Assembly (NCBI GenBank): GCA_038256565.1
Contig: JBBSKG010000026.1
Location: 1 to 24,443, forward strand
Source of the DNA: JACOTK01 sp038256565
GTDB taxonomy: Bacteria > Actinomycetota > Acidimicrobiia > Acidimicrobiales > CADCSY01
DNA length: 24,443 nt
Direction of reading: 5' to 3'
Shown: positions 1 to 7,738 of the stretch, one piece after another
Layout: the number at the start of each line of letters is the position of its first letter
How positions within the stretch are numbered: position 1 is the stretch's first letter
Position numbers and translations under genes: made by a program
Notes under the pieces: model-generated
What the model was told of the DNA's origin: nothing
The model's database searches: none
Seen by the model: only the letters and a program-made list of their open reading frames with translations

Positions 1-1119
1 AGAGTTGCCATCTTCAACCCAAGCAACCTCGTCGTCACTTAACTCGCCAAGTGAACGAAGGTCATCGAGCAAACCACTTGCTAGTTGCACCAATCGATCT
101 CGTCGCGACCCTGACTCGGTTGAACCACCTACATCAAGCGAACGAGCAGCAGAGAGCACTTCTGATACTGCTTCGCTGCAACTCAATAGAACCGTCGCCA
201 AAAGTTGGCCCTGGGGGTCAACGCGCTGTCCCGCTACTGTTCCCAATGCTTCGCGAAGCCGATCGCTAGCTCGTGCCAAAGCCGTTGCGCCCGGGTGGTC
301 GGCAGTAAACAGGGCACGCAAGCCTCCAAGTACGTGATCGAGACGGCCTGGCCCCAAACGAAGCCCCAAGGTGTCGGCGGCAATGTCTTCTAATGCATGA
401 GCTTCGTCGATTACCACCACGTCATGGATGGGCAACACGGAGCCGCCGCTTGCAAGATCGAGTCCAAACAAATGCGTGTTTACAACCACGACATCGGCAT
501 CTTCTGCATCGGCTCTCGCTTTCTCAGCAAAACATCCCTCAGCAAATGAGCAACGTTTTGCCCCCGGGCATTCCCCCACCCCAACCGATACTTGTCCCCA
601 CTCCCGATCACTCAGTGCCAACGGCGCATCAGAGCGATCGCCGCTCACGGTGCTTTGGGACCATGACACCACCTCATCGAGTCGCCCTCCGGCCAAGGGT
701 TGATCACCAAAACCTTCTCCCCCTGCAAAAACTCCCTGCCCCGCACCTTGTTCAACGCCGGCAAGAGCCGCCTTGCACAAATAATTTGAACGACCCTTTA
801 ACAACACCGCTTTAAATGAGATTCCTAGGCTGCGTTCGAGCAAAGGAATGTCGTGATCAATGAGTTGTTCTTGCAAAGCCTTTGTGGCAGTTGCGACCAA
901 AACGTGACGTTTCGCCAAAATGGCAGGAACAAGATAACCCAATGACTTGCCGGTTCCCGTGCCCGCTTGGACAACGAGATGGCGACCTTCCGTAATGGCA
1001 GATGCAACGGCTTCAGCCATTGCTTGTTGGCCCGGACGATCCCGACCGCCCGGCAATGCGCTTGTCACCCGTTTGAGCCCCTCGAGCACGAGAGAAGCAA
1101 AGGCAATTTCTTCACCCAT
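1..1119 (-). CDS. dinG: DinG/XPD-family Fe-S ATP-dependent DNA helicase (N-terminal 373 aa, cut by window edge)
   Basis: Superfamily 2 helicases of the DinG/YoaA type unwind DNA with ATP and carry a 4Fe-4S cluster in the first motor domain. Reading leftwards from the ATG at 1119, the frame stays open to the window edge. A Walker A motif (QAGTGTGKS) sits at residues 51-59. Four cysteines (C115, C184, C190, C196) are spaced as in the DinG/XPD cluster, and a DEAH box (VVVIDEAH) lies at 234-241. Motifs III-VI and the C-terminus lie beyond the left edge, so this is a truncation of the data and not a broken gene. The start fits the usual distance from N-terminus to Walker A. No operon partner is visible; the next gene, whiB, is divergent. 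Confidence 0.88.
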   Translation of the reverse strand, partial: MGEEIAFASLVLEGLKRVTSALPGGRDRPGQQAMAEAVASAITEGRHLVVQAGTGTGKSLGYLVPAILAKRHVLVATATKALQEQLIDHDIPLLERSLGISFKAVLLKGRSNYLCKAALAGVEQGAGQGVFAGGEGFGDQPLAGGRLDEVVSWSQSTVSGDRSDAPLALSDREWGQVSVGVGECPGAKRCSFAEGCFAEKARADAEDADVVVVNTHLFGLDLASGGSVLPIHDVVVIDEAHALEDIAADTLGLRLGPGRLDHVLGGLRALFTADHPGATALARASDRLREALGTVAGQRVDPQGQLLATVLLSCSEAVSEVLSAARSLDVGGSTESGSRRDRLVQLASGLLDDLRSLGELSDDEVAWVEDGNS

Positions 1120-1194
1120 AGCTATTTGTCACCACTCAAATACCCTCTTTTAAGCTGTATCGCTAAAACCGATAGCACCTATCACCACAATTCA

Positions 1195-1222
1195 TTGGAT
1201 TGATTGACGTTTAGGTTAAATA
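1195..1222 (+). promoter_or_regulatory. Possible sigma-70-type promoter for the whiB gene
   Basis: A TTGGAT hexamer (1195-1200) is followed after 16 bases by TAAATA (1217-1222), the best -35/-10 pair in the 187-base gap between the divergent dinG and whiB genes. Transcription from here would begin near 1229, which agrees with translation starting at 1307 and not at the upstream in-frame ATG at 1223. It is a pattern match only. The rest of the gap (1120-1306) shows no other gene or strong repeat. Confidence 0.3.
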
Positions 1223-1306
1223 ATGATGAACGTTGCCTTCATATCAAGAGGCACAAACCACCCCCCTCGCCCAGCCTTTACAGGCCCTCATTCAGGACGG
1301 TGCCCC

Positions 1307-1630
1307 ATGGCCGATGTTCTCTACATTTCACATCGTTGGACCCAGCAAGACTGGATGTCGAAAGTCGGCTGTAGTGGTCAGACCGAACATTTCTTCCCCC
1401 CCCACGGCGAGCAGGCCGACGCCCGTGAAAAGCGTGAGGCTGTTGCTAATGCCATCTGCCAGGCCTGCGAAGTGAAGAATGACTGTCGTGACTATGCCCG
1501 TGAAAATCGCGAGCAGGGTTTCTGGGGTGGAGAGAACGACGATCAACGCATGGAAATGCGTCGCAAAGCTCGTGCCCGTTCAATGCTGACCCCTTCCATT
1601 CGCATCGATGACATTGCTCTCGAGGCCTAA
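1307..1630 (+). CDS. WhiB-family [4Fe-4S] transcriptional regulator
   Basis: WhiB-like proteins are small actinobacterial regulators. They bind an NO- and O2-sensitive 4Fe-4S cluster and usually act through the main sigma factor. With the ATG at 1307 the protein has 107 residues, normal for the family. It shows four cluster cysteines (C22, C51, C54, C60; pattern C-x2-C-x5-C after the first), the segment HFFPP after the first cysteine, and the beta-turn GFWGG at 71-75, followed by a basic tail (RRKARARS). An ATG at 1223 in the same frame would add 28 residues of low-complexity Pro/Thr sequence unlike the family. The 1307 start has a purine-rich AGGACGG just upstream. A run of eight C at 1395-1402 does not disrupt the frame. 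Which WhiB paralogue this is cannot be told from sequence alone. Confidence 0.9.
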   Translation: MADVLYISHRWTQQDWMSKVGCSGQTEHFFPPHGEQADAREKREAVANAICQACEVKNDCRDYARENREQGFWGGENDDQRMEMRRKARARSMLTPSIRIDDIALEA

Positions 1631-1652
1631 GCGGTTCACTGTCTTTATCAAA

Positions 1653-2276
1653 CTACTTAGGACCTGAACTGCGACGAGTAATACTGCGATAAACACTTCT
1701 GACAAGCCAGCCAGCTAGACCGGCTAGAACGAGGTAACCCACGGGTGCTAACCAGCCATCGACTCGTTCCCAGTTGTCGCCCAATGACCACCCTGCGCCG
1801 ATGAAGAGTCCATTCCATACACCGCTGCCAACAGTCGTATAGACCACAAACCTCCCGATTGGCATACGTTCAATGCCAGCTGGCACCGACACCAGGCTGC
1901 GAATTAGGGGTACGCAACGGCCGAACAGCACAATCTTTCCGCCGTGGCGAACGAAGAACTGGTGTCCTCGTTCAAGGTCGTTCTGGCTCATTAAGACAAA
2001 CCAACGCTTCGCAGACATCTGATGAAGTCGGTCGTAACCAACTATTGCACCCGCCCCATAAAGCACGACTGCCCCAAAGAGCGCCCCAAGGGTGGCCATA
2101 ACCCACGCTGCGATTACGTTCATGTCGCCTTGCTTGGCCGTAAAGCCAGCCAACGGCAAGATCACTTCAGAGGGAATAGGAGGAAAGAGATTCTCAAGCG
2201 CGATGAGAGCCCCGACCCCAATTGCACCCACGCTGTCGATGACGTCGATGACCCAGTTGGTAATGCCAGTGCTCAT
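1653..2276 (-). CDS. DedA-family integral membrane protein (VTT domain)
   Basis: DedA/VTT-family proteins are inner-membrane proteins. Several act as lipid flippases or transporters that recycle lipid carriers and depend on the proton motive force. The 207-residue protein has the family hallmarks: an acidic/proline motif ENLFPPIPSE at residues 28-37 and the arginine motif GRCVPLIR at 119-126, followed by a re-entrant segment. Hydrophobic segments lie near residues 10-30, 55-80, 140-160 and 175-195, with a basic C-terminus (RSITRRS). It converges on whiB and lies 60 bases downstream of the marR gene on the same strand, so MarR may share its transcript. Its substrate cannot be predicted. Confidence 0.88.
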   Translation of the reverse strand: MSTGITNWVIDVIDSVGAIGVGALIALENLFPPIPSEVILPLAGFTAKQGDMNVIAAWVMATLGALFGAVVLYGAGAIVGYDRLHQMSAKRWFVLMSQNDLERGHQFFVRHGGKIVLFGRCVPLIRSLVSVPAGIERMPIGRFVVYTTVGSGVWNGLFIGAGWSLGDNWERVDGWLAPVGYLVLAGLAGWLVRSVYRSITRRSSGPK

Positions 2277-2336
2277 CTCTCGAACCTAGCTGGACGTGCC
2301 CTCGCCCTCAGCATCAGGGTTCCCCAGTAAGAATTT

Positions 2337-2804
2337 CTAGTCAGGTTGGGTAGCGGTAAAACGGATGACATCAGAAGCAAGACGATCGAGAGAGCCTGCT
2401 AAATCACCAAGGTCATCGAGTGACCAAGTTGATAAAAGTTTTGCAAGACCGATTCTACGAGCCTGGCGAACTCGCTCTAGTGCCTCTTCACCCTTAATCG
2501 TCACGTCAAGAATGGTTGAACGTCCGTCGGTGGGGTCGGGTCTGCGGTCGATAAGTCCGTCTCGTTCAAGCTGTGCGACATGACGGCTGACCGTTGAAAT
2601 ATCGAGGCCCAAGTTTTCGGCCAAATCAGACAACCGCATCGCCCCGACATCACCGAGTCGACTAACAACGATATAAGCCGCTCGTTCGAGGTTCATACCA
2701 GTCGCTTGCATCAAACGGTCGTGCATACGCGGAAGGTTGCCACGACCCAAAAGGGTGGTGAGCGCTTGTTCAATCTGGGTTAAAGCGTCGGTGCTAATAC
2801 TCAT
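2337..2804 (-). CDS. MarR-family winged-helix transcriptional regulator
   Basis: The 155-residue protein has the MarR layout: an N-terminal dimerisation helix, a helix-turn-helix (MRLSDLAENLGLDISTVSRH, about residues 55-75), then a wing with the typical sequence LIERDGLIDR-like stretch and DGRSTILDVT. It ends in a C-terminal dimerisation helix. MarR proteins usually repress neighbouring efflux or redox genes and are released by small ligands. Here the gene sits 142 bases downstream of the MacA-like adaptor gene on the same strand and 60 bases upstream of dedA, so control of the adjacent exporter is plausible but unproven. The start at 2804 has no clear Shine-Dalgarno sequence. The frame may start slightly elsewhere, but the domain is complete. 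Confidence 0.88.
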   Translation of the reverse strand: MSISTDALTQIEQALTTLLGRGNLPRMHDRLMQATGMNLERAAYIVVSRLGDVGAMRLSDLAENLGLDISTVSRHVAQLERDGLIDRRPDPTDGRSTILDVTIKGEEALERVRQARRIGLAKLLSTWSLDDLGDLAGSLDRLASDVIRFTATQPD

Positions 2805-2946
2805 TGGGTAAAAAGCCCATCATCTCTTGGTCTAAGAAACCGTGTACAAGTGTTGCCTCACCATAGGTCGCGAGGGGAATATAACGCCAAGACAAACAGT
2901 TGTCCGCTTAGGACGTCCGATCAGAAAGTGGCCGCCATTAAAACAA

Positions 2947-4710
2947 CTATTTCTTGGCTGCCCCAAGTTTGCGGATAACGCCCTTGACCTCTTGGCCATT
3001 GGTAACCGTGCGAGGCGACAACACGACTTGGGCACCAGCCTTTAAGCCCGTCACCGCTGTAACCACACCATCTGACCCAATGATTTGAACCTTATTGGCC
3101 TTGGCTTTGCCGTTCTCAACCACGTACAAGAAACTTGCCGCTTCATCGTCACGAACGATCGCTGCATCTCGCACCAAGGTTGCTGGCCCGATTTTGTTCA
3201 AGTTGATCTTGATCTGAGCAACCATGCCGCCCAACAGCCCAGCCATCTGACTTGCGTCGGCTGGCTCTAACGTGACCTCTGCCTCAAAGCGAGGAGTGTT
3301 CCCCGAAGAAGTGCCATTAGGGGTCACGAAGGTAAGAGTGCCGGGAATCGTGCGACCCAAGGCATCAAGTCGTATTTCTGCAGGTGCGCCAGTTGCCAAC
3401 TTGATTACCTGTGCTTCTTCAAAGTCAGCAACAGCAAGAAAGCCGCCCATGTCATAGACCGTGAAGAGTCCTTCTCCAAGACCCACGCTTGTCCCTACTG
3501 AGAAACGCTTGCGACTTGTACCGCCGCCGCCAAGCGCACCAAGATCGCCTAGCCCCATGGGCAGAGCGCCACCGACAAGGCCGCTAATGGCATCTAGGGG
3601 GTTAGAACCGTTAGCCCCGCCACTGTCACCCAGCACTACGGTGCCTGCCGCAGGGGCCTTGACCAATAGATCGTTCTTGGCCTGTTGGGCAACCAGTGCA
3701 GTGGTGCCAGTCGCGTTGCTCAATGTGCACGCCAAACCTTGTGCCGCATCAGCCACGGGCTGGACCCCAGGCGCTGCGGCGGTAACTCCAAGCACCGAAG
3801 TAGCGAGACCGCCAAGTGCCTGGGTGAATTGATCGCGAAGTGGGTCGAGCGACTGGCCTAGTCCCTGCAGGCCTGCCATTGACGTCTTAGCCAACTCGAG
3901 TTGGAAGGTGACGGCTTGGTCGACCAGCTTGCCGATCTCTCCACCAAGCCCATCACGCACAGAGGCAGTCAGTTGTTCAGCAATGGCTTTGGTGAAGGTT
4001 GCGCCTAAGGCTTCTGCCAGCCTGGTAGCAATCGTGTTAGCGAACTCGTTCGATGCACTTTCACCAATGAGATCGGTAATGATCGCACCAATCTCGGCCG
4101 TCAGTGCATCGTTGAAAGCTTTAGTAATGGTCTGGTCGAGCTGGGGACCAAGCGCCTTATTTAAGTTGTCAATCAACCCGGTCTTCAACTGTTGACGCAA
4201 TGCTTCAGGGTCAAAATTGCCAGGGCCCGTCCCAGTAAGACCCGGGGGAACCAAACCCGCCAGAGTCCCTTGAGCCTGATCGGCAATTGCCATCAGCGCA
4301 CTGAGCGAGCCACCAAGAGATGCAATCGTATTGCCGAGTCCGTTGGTAGTGCTTATGCCTGCGACAGACACACCTGATGAACACTGTTTCGCAGCGTCGG
4401 CAGCCGATGACTTTGACTGTGCCAACAAACCTTCGACCACAGGCGAATCAAGCCGCATGATTTGTTGCCCGGCCTCAACCTGATCGCCATTGCGAACAAA
4501 GAGCTCAGCCACTTTCCCTGGCGAAGACGCTGTTAACGGCCAGGACTGCTTTGCGCTCAGACGCCCCGTAGCCAAAACCGATTCGTCAATCGTGCCAGTG
4601 ACCGACTGGGCAATTGGTACCTCGGCTGGACCTTTGCTTGAACACGCCGAGGTCAATAGCACAAGTGCTATTGACAGACTTATCCCTTGCTTGCCCCAAG
4701 CAGCGCGCAT
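2947..4710 (-). CDS. MacA/HlyD-like lipoprotein adaptor of an ABC efflux system, with a large helical insert
   Basis: Adaptors of this type link an ABC exporter to its extracytoplasmic path. The ATG at 4710 gives 587 residues starting with a basic stretch, a hydrophobic segment and a lipobox-like ALVLLTSAC ending at Cys23, so the mature protein is probably a lipoprotein. The biotinyl-lipoyl-like half motif (SPGKVAELFVRNGDQVEAGQ) is at about 63-82 and its partner strand (LLVKAPAAGTV) at 348-358. Beta-barrel and membrane-proximal domains follow to the end (for example GLKAGAQVV). Between the lipoyl halves lie about 240 residues rich in Ala, Leu, Gln and Thr, far longer than the usual hairpin. 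A Gly-rich stretch (362-398) follows the second half. An ATG at 4797 would add 29 residues and spoil the signal peptide. It is divergent from the MacB-type exporter with a 105-base gap, which supports a pair. Confidence 0.82.
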   Translation of the reverse strand: MRAAWGKQGISLSIALVLLTSACSSKGPAEVPIAQSVTGTIDESVLATGRLSAKQSWPLTASSPGKVAELFVRNGDQVEAGQQIMRLDSPVVEGLLAQSKSSAADAAKQCSSGVSVAGISTTNGLGNTIASLGGSLSALMAIADQAQGTLAGLVPPGLTGTGPGNFDPEALRQQLKTGLIDNLNKALGPQLDQTITKAFNDALTAEIGAIITDLIGESASNEFANTIATRLAEALGATFTKAIAEQLTASVRDGLGGEIGKLVDQAVTFQLELAKTSMAGLQGLGQSLDPLRDQFTQALGGLATSVLGVTAAAPGVQPVADAAQGLACTLSNATGTTALVAQQAKNDLLVKAPAAGTVVLGDSGGANGSNPLDAISGLVGGALPMGLGDLGALGGGGTSRKRFSVGTSVGLGEGLFTVYDMGGFLAVADFEEAQVIKLATGAPAEIRLDALGRTIPGTLTFVTPNGTSSGNTPRFEAEVTLEPADASQMAGLLGGMVAQIKINLNKIGPATLVRDAAIVRDDEAASFLYVVENGKAKANKVQIIGSDGVVTAVTGLKAGAQVVLSPRTVTNGQEVKGVIRKLGAAKK

Positions 4711-4815
4711 GTAGCTAGAGTACGTTCTCCAGCCAATACATCCAAAAGCCAGCTGGGAAGTAGGGCCGGGGCATACTGTCGACAACCCCCAGCGCATTGG
4801 TACATGGAGACCTAC
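4711..4815. promoter_or_regulatory. Divergent promoter region between the adaptor and the ABC exporter
   Basis: The 105 bases between the two divergent start codons must hold both promoters. I see no convincing -10/-35 pair or long inverted repeat. On the plus strand a GGAG at 4806-4809 lies six bases before the ATG at 4816 and decides the exporter start. On the minus strand a GGAG lies about 16 bases before the adaptor ATG, too far for strong pairing. Shared control of the two genes, possibly by the nearby MarR protein, is inference. Confidence 0.45.
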
Positions 4816-6954
4816 ATGACCGCACCAACCGCCGATAAGCCACGCCCAATACGAACACCTTTAGTAGCCGCTGACCCCGCTACCGCTTGGAGGATGGCAA
4901 ACCTAGTAACTCGCCAAACAAGTGGTGCCATCTTGGCGCTTGATTCGGTGTGGAAAATCTATGGTGGTGGAGAACATCAAGTTGACGCTGTTAGAAACGT
5001 CTCGTTTGAAGTAGCACAGGGCGATTACGTTGCCATCACAGGCCCGTCAGGTTCTGGTAAGTCAACATTGCTGCAGATCATTGGCCTACTAGATCGTCCC
5101 ACCAAGGGGGGCGTTTTATATCAGGGCCAAGATGTATCTGACCTCACAGATGCGCATCTCTCTGCGGTGCGCAACCGTGAAGTCGGTTTTGTCTTTCAAG
5201 CCTTTCATCTGTTGCCCCGTGCAACGGCAATGGCAAATGTCGAGTTACCCTTGCTCTACCGAGGGGTGCCTCGCCGTGAGCGTGAACGCCTTGCCCTCGA
5301 AGCACTCGAGACAGTTGGTCTGGGCGACCGTGCGACGCATCGACCAAACGAACTATCAGGCGGACAACGTCAGCGAGTAGCGATTGCTCGAGCGCTAGCG
5401 GCCAACCCTGCGCTCTTGTTGGCTGACGAACCAACAGGCAACCTTGACTCCAAGTCGAGCCGAGATGTCATGAGTCTGCTGACCACGCTCAATAAAGACC
5501 TCGGTGTCGCCATCGTGTTGATCACCCATGAGGCCGATGTCGCTGCACACGCGAGTAGAGAACTGCGCATGCTCGATGGAGAGTTGAGTGAAGTTCCTTC
5601 AGAAGAACGCGTCCCTTCTTCTTTGCTTACAACTGCGCCTGCAATTGAAATTGCAACCTCGACCTCGACCGCTAATAAACAAACACCATCAACTGTCTCG
5701 ATTACCCCTGTCACGGCACCCGAGCGTGAGGACCTGACAAAAGCGAAGTCAGTTCTGTTGACTCGCGACCTTATGTATCTGGGCTTCGGCGCACTGCGTG
5801 CCAACCGAATGCGTTCGATACTTACAAGTCTGGGGGTGATCATCGGCGTGGCCTCAGTAGTCATCCTCATTGCCGTGGGTACCGGAGCGCGCAACGCCAT
5901 AACCTCTGGCATCGAGAGCTTGGGCTCCAACCAGGTGCTCGTCTTTCCTGGAAGTGTTGACGTCTTTGGCTCGGGAGGGCTTCCTCCGGCCTCACCACTT
6001 CGAGAAAAAGATCTTGAAGAACTCGCACAAAGACTTGGACCTGAAGCGGTCATCACCGGCACGATGCAAGCAGGGGGTCGAGCAAGTGCAGGACCCAACC
6101 GCCATTTCGTCAATATCACCGGCACGACCGCCACCTATCTTGATGTCCAAGACAATGAGCCACTTATCGGAAGCTTTTTCAGCCAAGCCGATGTGCAAGG
6201 CCGCAAACGCGTAATGGTCCTTGGTTCCTCAGCTGCAAACGGTTTGTTCCCGGACGGCGAAGCGGTTGGAAGGACCGTGACCCTACAAGGTGCTGATTTT
6301 CGAATCGTTGGATTAATGGATGAGACCAAAGGCGGCCTATCTATTGGGTTTGATCCAGACAACTTTGTCTACATGCCGCTGACTACTTTTGAAGATGTCA
6401 CGGGTCGCAAAGGTTTAGATCTCATGCAGGTAAAGGCGCCTAATGCCCGACAAGTTGATGAGTCATCAGCGATCATGAAGGAATATCTAGAAGATACTTA
6501 CCCCGACGATGAGCTGACGGTACTCAGCCAAGATGAAATACTCGGGCTAGTAGGACAATTCCTCGACATTTTCACCTTCTTTCTAGCTGGCATTGCGGCG
6601 GTATCTCTCGTCGTAGGTGGCATTGGGATCATGAACGTCACCTTGGTATCGGTAACGGAACGTACTCGTGAGATAGGTGTGCGCCGAGCTATAGGTGCCC
6701 GCTCTCGCCACGTCCTAGCGCAGTTCTTATTAGAAGCGGTTGTGACCTCATTCGTCGGAGGTGCAATCGGATTAAGCCTCGCTATCGTTGGAGCCCGAGT
6801 GGTGGCCGTCTTCTCGCCCGTACCTGCGGTCGTAACCCTCTGGGCTGTGGGTTTGGCCCTGCTCGTTTCAATCGGCGTAGGAATCTTCTTTGGTGTCTGG
6901 CCCGCACGCCGAGCCGCCCTACTTGACCCCGTCGAGGCGCTGCGCCACGAGTAA
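4816..6954 (+). CDS. macB: MacB-type ABC exporter (ATPase fused to FtsX-like permease)
   Basis: MacB-family mechanotransmission exporters use ATP to drive an extracytoplasmic periplasmic-core domain and a partner adaptor. The ATG at 4816 (GGAG six bases upstream) gives 712 residues. The ABC domain has Walker A GPSGSGKST near 76-84, signature LSGGQRQR, Walker B LLLADEPTG and H-loop ITHE. A Ser/Thr/Pro-rich linker follows. The permease half has TM1 (TSLGVIIGVASVVILIAV), a large extracytoplasmic core domain, then three TMs near the C-terminus. It ends in the typical motif PARRAALLDPVEALRHE. Fusion of both domains is normal for MacB; many actinobacterial relatives are split. The adaptor gene is divergent, and together they probably form a tripartite-like exporter without a recognisable outer-membrane partner. 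The substrate is unknown. Confidence 0.92.
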   Translation: MTAPTADKPRPIRTPLVAADPATAWRMANLVTRQTSGAILALDSVWKIYGGGEHQVDAVRNVSFEVAQGDYVAITGPSGSGKSTLLQIIGLLDRPTKGGVLYQGQDVSDLTDAHLSAVRNREVGFVFQAFHLLPRATAMANVELPLLYRGVPRRERERLALEALETVGLGDRATHRPNELSGGQRQRVAIARALAANPALLLADEPTGNLDSKSSRDVMSLLTTLNKDLGVAIVLITHEADVAAHASRELRMLDGELSEVPSEERVPSSLLTTAPAIEIATSTSTANKQTPSTVSITPVTAPEREDLTKAKSVLLTRDLMYLGFGALRANRMRSILTSLGVIIGVASVVILIAVGTGARNAITSGIESLGSNQVLVFPGSVDVFGSGGLPPASPLREKDLEELAQRLGPEAVITGTMQAGGRASAGPNRHFVNITGTTATYLDVQDNEPLIGSFFSQADVQGRKRVMVLGSSAANGLFPDGEAVGRTVTLQGADFRIVGLMDETKGGLSIGFDPDNFVYMPLTTFEDVTGRKGLDLMQVKAPNARQVDESSAIMKEYLEDTYPDDELTVLSQDEILGLVGQFLDIFTFFLAGIAAVSLVVGGIGIMNVTLVSVTERTREIGVRRAIGARSRHVLAQFLLEAVVTSFVGGAIGLSLAIVGARVVAVFSPVPAVVTLWAVGLALLVSIGVGIFFGVWPARRAALLDPVEALRHE

Positions 6955-6977
6955 CCAGGCCACGAGTAAAAGTCCGA

Positions 6978-6996
6978 AGTGTGACTTATTGACACT
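6978..6996. promoter_or_regulatory. Inverted repeat AGTGT-N9-ACACT overlapping a perfect -35-like TTGACA
   Basis: The arms AGTGT (6978-6982) and ACACT (6992-6996) flank nine bases, and TTGACA occupies 6989-6994. It lies about 105 bases before the start of the receiver/HAD-GH65/USP operon. No good -10 hexamer follows at 16-18 bases, so the promoter reading is weak. A regulator site is possible. Confidence 0.25.
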
Positions 6997-7066
6997 CCAG
7001 TAAGGACCTTCGCCCCTCCTCTCGTGTATTCCCAAACTGGACAATGGAATAGATAAGAAGGAGATA

Positions 7067-7081
7067 GCGGACAGCGTCCGC
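7067..7081. promoter_or_regulatory. Hairpin/operator-like palindrome GCGGAC-AGC-GTCCGC
   Basis: A perfect inverted repeat with six-base arms and a three-base loop lies 20 bases before the ATG at 7102, in the leader of the stress operon. The inner GGAC/GTCC arms recall the DosR box but are spaced by three bases instead of four. It could equally be a small leader hairpin affecting translation. Confidence 0.3.
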
Positions 7082-7101
7082 CTGATTAGTGGCGAGGAAT
7101 C

Positions 7102-7731
7102 ATGAAGGTATTGATGGTTGAGAACAACAGCGAGTCTGCGCATAGCGTCGCCGAACTACTCAAGTCCAGCGGCCATAGCGTTTACTCGTGTCACGATGCG
7201 AGTGAAATTGGAGGTATTGGTGCCTGTGTTGCCTTACAATACCAACAATGCCCCATGAACCTAGCTCCCATGGATCTGTTCCTTGACGTTCGATCGCCTG
7301 ACGGAACTCACTCAGGTATCGAGGCGCTCCTGATGGAGGAAGGCGTCTTGTGTGCTGCTCGACGCAAGATTCCTGTCGTAATCGCTGGTGAAATTGATAA
7401 CCAACCCTTCAAGCGCTGGGCGGCGATTGAGCACCCTGGACTTCCAAGCGTGGCCGCACTAGAAGACGTGGCCTCTGCTCCGTTACCAGATCATTCGGCA
7501 GTAGCCACCGCTGCCTTGCGCTCTATTCTGCGAGCCCACGGAATAACCGTCGATAAGGCAGAAGCTGAGGTTCGTCGACGAGATGGAGGCATCTTGCTTC
7601 ACATCGATTTCAGCCCCTCGACCGATGCGTCTGCGGCTCAAGCAGTCGCCATCAAGGTGGGACAGGCAGTACGCCAGATTGACCCTTGGGCACCCTCACT
7701 CGACATAACCCTTAGTAGTTCGTCAAGCTGA
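7102..7731 (+). CDS. Degenerate receiver-like protein at the head of the stress operon (function unknown)
   Basis: The 209-residue protein begins like a response-regulator receiver domain: a beta-strand MKVLMVENN, an alpha-helix, and a segment MDLFLDVRSPDGTHSG at 57-72. Its Asp62 sits where receivers carry the phospho-acceptor (compare LDVRLPDGSG in the DevR protein of this window). The acidic pair that binds Mg is replaced by E7-N8, so classical phosphorylation is doubtful. About 70 C-terminal residues (from ILRAHGITVDK) form no domain I recognise, end in a Ser-rich tail and show no DNA-binding motif. The start has GAGGA four bases upstream. It is first in an operon with the HAD-GH65 gene (7-base gap) and a USP gene. 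It may be an adaptor or sensor for the same stress response, but no function can be assigned. Confidence 0.7.
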   Translation: MKVLMVENNSESAHSVAELLKSSGHSVYSCHDASEIGGIGACVALQYQQCPMNLAPMDLFLDVRSPDGTHSGIEALLMEEGVLCAARRKIPVVIAGEIDNQPFKRWAAIEHPGLPSVAALEDVASAPLPDHSAVATAALRSILRAHGITVDKAEAEVRRRDGGILLHIDFSPSTDASAAQAVAIKVGQAVRQIDPWAPSLDITLSSSSS

Positions 7732-7738
7732 CATTGCT

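Noticed and set aside
1395..1402. Run of eight C in whiB as a possible frameshift site
   Set aside because: The frame on both sides encodes consecutive WhiB motifs, so the sequence reads correctly as given.
1625..1661. CCTAAG and CTTAGG arms between whiB and dedA as a terminator
   Set aside because: Six-base arms separated by 25 bases with no U-tract; likely chance.
2805..2819. TGGG-N7-CCCA repeat at the marR start as an autoregulatory operator
   Set aside because: Four-base arms are too short to distinguish from chance, and MarR sites are usually longer.
5370..6134. Minus-strand open frame of 254 codons inside the ABC exporter gene
   Set aside because: Ser/Arg-rich antisense product without family features; the opposite strand carries clear ABC motifs.
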